Both the position numbers and the translations under genes were made by a program. The notes under the pieces are model-generated. The model made no database searches. It was not told the DNA's origin and was given only the letters and a program-made list of their open reading frames with translations. This document shows positions 63,798 to 64,000 of a stretch of 64,000 nucleotides of DNA, in pieces. The DNA lies in assembly GCA_977006965.1 (NCBI GenBank), contig OZ345377.1:186001-250000 (forward strand), given 5' to 3'. Each line of letters opens with the position of its first letter. Position 1 is the first letter of the stretch. This DNA comes from Phymatolithon calcareum. Its lineage: Eukaryota; Rhodophyta; Florideophyceae; Hapalidiales.

Positions 63798-64000
63798 CTC
63801 GCATAAGCTGTACTTTCGTTCTGCACAGAACCGTACAAGCTCCCTGGAGCGGTGAGATAGGTTGGAAATTGTGGGGTCTAATGGTGACACATCAGGGACT
63901 ACCGGTCGCGTCCGTCGATCTGCCGTCGCTCTGTTCCAGCGCCGATTTCAAAATCTATTCTTCGCCCTAGATGTACAGAACCTCCCTCGCTCACGCCCCA
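63798..64000. other. 5' flank of the transposase-like gene
   Basis: The transposase frame stays open to about 63,946 without an ATG, so the true start may lie in an upstream exon. Nothing else is visible before the window ends. Confidence 0.35.

Overview
This is a eukaryotic nuclear window, most likely from a red alga with a repeat-loaded genome. A florideophyte such as Chondrus crispus would fit. The reasoning is indirect: the host genes are short or uninterrupted (an ammonium transporter, a PWWP protein and an SGF29-like protein, each in one open frame), no operons or Shine-Dalgarno sites are seen, TATA/AATAAA signals are present, and most of the DNA is nested transposons. The species call is inference.

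Layout. 0-2.4 kb: the 3' end of a TIR-domain gene and a multipass membrane protein. 3.0-5.1 kb: a complete hAT transposon with target duplications and a frameshifted transposase. 6.5-9.3 kb: LINE remnants around a RING-finger-like frame. 9.5-16.9 kb: a large decayed DNA element with a CxxC/Tnp2-KDZ-like transposase flanked by two opposite-strand accessory genes. 17-21 kb: mostly non-coding, with a TATA-led small frame. 21.5-22.6 kb: two tandem coiled-coil paralogues, the second a pseudogene. 22.87-25.4 kb: a 10-bp satellite with 251 perfect units. 25.4-29.1 kb: little recognisable. 29.1-33.5 kb: a Ty3/gypsy element with 213-bp LTRs whose reverse transcriptase core is deleted. 34.3-46.5 kb: the main host-gene island (500-aa membrane protein, ammonium transporter, SGF29-like tudor protein, PWWP protein), broken up by LINE fragments. 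46.7-58.6 kb: a graveyard of several LINE families inserted into one another. 61.3-63.9 kb: a long, undamaged transposase-like gene related to the one at 11.5-14.9 kb.

Working together: the SGF29-like and PWWP proteins are both predicted histone-methyl readers, and the transporter imports ammonium; nothing in the sequence ties them into one pathway. I did not find a new cellular system. The most unusual material is the LINE clade. At least four families share a C-terminal protein domain and a common 3'-end motif, yet end in different tails: oligo(C), (TTC)n or A-rich. Two oligo(C)-tailed copies are flanked by 10-13 bp target-site duplications. The 10-bp satellite, the three-gene transposon and the tail-to-tail nesting of a second LINE type on other LINE ends also deserve attention.
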